64,000 nucleotides of DNA from Globodera rostochiensis (taxonomy: Eukaryota; Nematoda; Chromadorea; Rhabditida; Heteroderidae). Of this stretch, positions 62,906-64,000 are shown one piece after another; positions within the stretch are counted from its first letter, which is position 1, and the number at the start of each line of letters is the position of its first letter. Location: positions 62,001 through 126,000 of the forward strand of contig JAEVLN010000059.1 in the NCBI GenBank assembly GCA_018350325.1. Reading direction: 5' to 3'. A model generated the notes under the pieces. It made no database searches and had not been told where the DNA came from. It saw only the letters and a program-made list of their open reading frames with translations. The translations under genes were made by a program, and so were the position numbers.

Positions 62906-63084
62906 ATGCAGATTTGCGTGAAGACGCTTACCGACAATATCACCATTCTGGAGGTTGAGGCACCGTCGAGAACGTGAAGGCCAAAATGCAGGACAAAGAT
63001 GGCATTGCGCTGAAGCAGCAAAGTTTAATCTTCGACGGAAAACAACTATGTGACGGTAGCGCCTTAAAACTACTAAAACATTGC
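62906..63084 (+). pseudogene. Ubiquitin, diverged and frameshifted
   Basis: The ATG at 62,906 begins [19 protein letters not shown], clearly ubiquitin residues 1-19, but the frame stops at 62,975-62,977. From 62,974, in the next frame, [20 protein letters not shown] and [16 protein letters not shown] follow ubiquitin residues 26 to about 60. The two halves are offset by a small indel near 62,963. Several conserved positions differ (QQSLIF for the usual QQRLIF, LCDG for LEDG) and the C-terminal Gly-Gly is missing: homology fades after LKHC. Ubiquitin is attached to proteins through that Gly-Gly, so this copy cannot conjugate. No extension domain is seen. Confidence 0.8.
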
Positions 63085-63172
63085 ATCTACTATTCGTCTT
63101 ATCCCGGATCTTGTTGGCAGCTCAGGAAGACAGCGAATACTGACAAAGCGCATGGCTGTGATCGATCAAAGG

Positions 63173-63325
63173 TACGGTGTCCGCTAAGGAAAATGCGTGC
63201 TTAAAACGGGTCCTCCGCTAAGACACATGCAAGCTAAGGCGGGTCTTCCGCTAAGGCAAATCTGAGCTAAATCGGATCTTTTGCTAAGGCAAATGCGAGC
63301 TAAAGCGGATCTTCCGTAGGCGGGC
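63173..63325. repeat. CTAAGGCAAATGCGAGCTAA minisatellite, array 1
   Basis: About four copies of a 35-37-bp unit (GCTAAAGCGGATCTTCCGC, TAAGGCAAATGCGA) with divergent ends. Same unit as the array at 63.87 kb. Confidence 0.8.
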
Positions 63326-63631
63326 CGTCGCTGTCGAGACCCGATTAGAAACTAACTGGTGACTGAAGAGCTGGGCGGGGCATCAACGTCCTCGACGGCG
63401 AGTGGGCCAAACACAAACGACAGTGGCAAAATGAAAAGACGAACGTTAGCGAAATGAAGTACATGTGTATTCGTTTTCTTTTCAAAATTTTGTTTTCGTC
63501 CACCTCTGGATTGGATCCGTTCGTACGACTAAATTTGGCAATTTTTAGATGTAACTAAACAAAACTTTTGCCCTTTCTACGGGATTAGACCAACCTTTTA
63601 ATATTCAGTTAATTTAAAACGCGAATTTCAG

Positions 63632-63896
63632 TTTTGTTTGTGGCGACGTTTTGTTCGATGTCTTCAAATTCTGTTGCCCTTTTGTGCTCGGACTGAAAAT
63701 TGCGCTGATCAGCAAACGATTTGACCATTTGGTGGACGCGCACATCGAATGGAAGAAATGGTCGTTGGGTCGGTTGGAAATTCGTCGCGCAGTCAAAGGA
63801 AGTGGCGCTGAAATTGTCAAAATCGTTGACCATGAAGTCGTACGTCGGCAGCCAATTCTGCAAGAGTTGCTCGAGCTAAAGCGGATCTTCCGCTAA
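63632..63896 (+). CDS. F-box-like cyst-nematode family exon, intact frame
   Basis: After a GAATTTCAG acceptor the frame encodes [58 protein letters not shown] and [19 protein letters not shown], stop at 63,894-63,896. It is the same family as the 14-25-kb array but without its two frame breaks. The F-box-like start would bind Skp1 of SCF ubiquitin ligases. Relatives continue after QEPLPDKVIGF; here the frame instead runs into GAGCTAAAGCGG minisatellite sequence and stops, so the gene is truncated by repeat expansion. Confidence 0.55.
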
Positions 63897-64000
63897 GGCA
63901 AGTTCGAGCTAAAGCGTCTTCCGCTAAGGAAAATGCGAGCTAAAGCGTATCTTTCTCTAAGGAATATTCGAGCTAAAGCGGATCTTCCGCTAAGGCAAGT
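63868..64000. repeat. GAGCTAAAGCGGATCTTCCG minisatellite, array 2
   Basis: About four copies of a 33-36-bp unit, starting inside the F-box-like exon and running off the window edge. Confidence 0.85.

Overview
The window is intron-rich, AT-rich animal DNA dominated by mobile elements and decayed, locally duplicated gene pieces. The best guess is a plant-parasitic cyst nematode (Globodera/Heterodera type). This rests on short introns with TTTCAG-like acceptors, an expanded F-box-like family I associate with cyst nematodes, a Bel/Pao retroelement with a bunyavirus-type envelope, and small secreted repeat proteins. The identification is inferred from recognised families; no species marker is present.

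Layout. 1-3.75 kb: two near-identical tandem copies (1,838 bp) of the 3' half of a BTB-BACK-MATH gene joined to the 3' part of a Ly6-like cysteine-rich gene. 3.7-5.7 kb: two Ly6-like 3' gene ends. 6.1-7.1 kb (minus): a broken trypsin-like (S1) protease gene. 7.3-13.5 kb: mostly small transposons, tRNA-like sequences and minisatellites. 14.1-25.9 kb: tandem and rearranged copies of a segment carrying broken F-box-like gene pieces and a glutamine-rich exon. 27.6-33 kb: a hairpin array and three tandem copies of a small secreted-protein gene; a JmjC exon precedes two of them. 33.1-34.8 kb: a triplicated non-coding segment with mariner-like ends. 35-38.5 kb: word-repeat MITEs and a long inverted-repeat element. 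38.74-50.33 kb (minus): an 11.6-kb Bel/Pao LTR element with two extra ORFs before gag, a deleted pol and a Gn/Gc-like env, nested inside a MITE that is nested inside another. 51.5-58.1 kb: the most complete BTB-BACK-MATH locus, interrupted by MITEs and by a 3.3-kb Mutator-like element (MULE) carrying a transposase and a secreted-protein gene. 58.4-64 kb: further repeats, unrecognised exons, a broken ubiquitin gene, and an F-box-like exon whose end has grown into a minisatellite.

Two themes stand out. First, many small insertions have 8-bp target duplications and hAT-like ends (TAGGGC, CAGGGC, TAGAG), while each interior is built from its own short palindromic word. Eight have exact 8-bp duplications by eye. 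Second, both large elements are unusual. The Bel/Pao element carries a second gag-type zinc-knuckle cassette directly before its envelope. The MULE has terminal repeats made of a 13-14-bp minisatellite, encodes a transposase readable through eight exons, and carries a divergently oriented gene for a secreted protein.

Exon boundaries were read by eye from GT/AG sites and frame continuity. No alignments or database searches were run.
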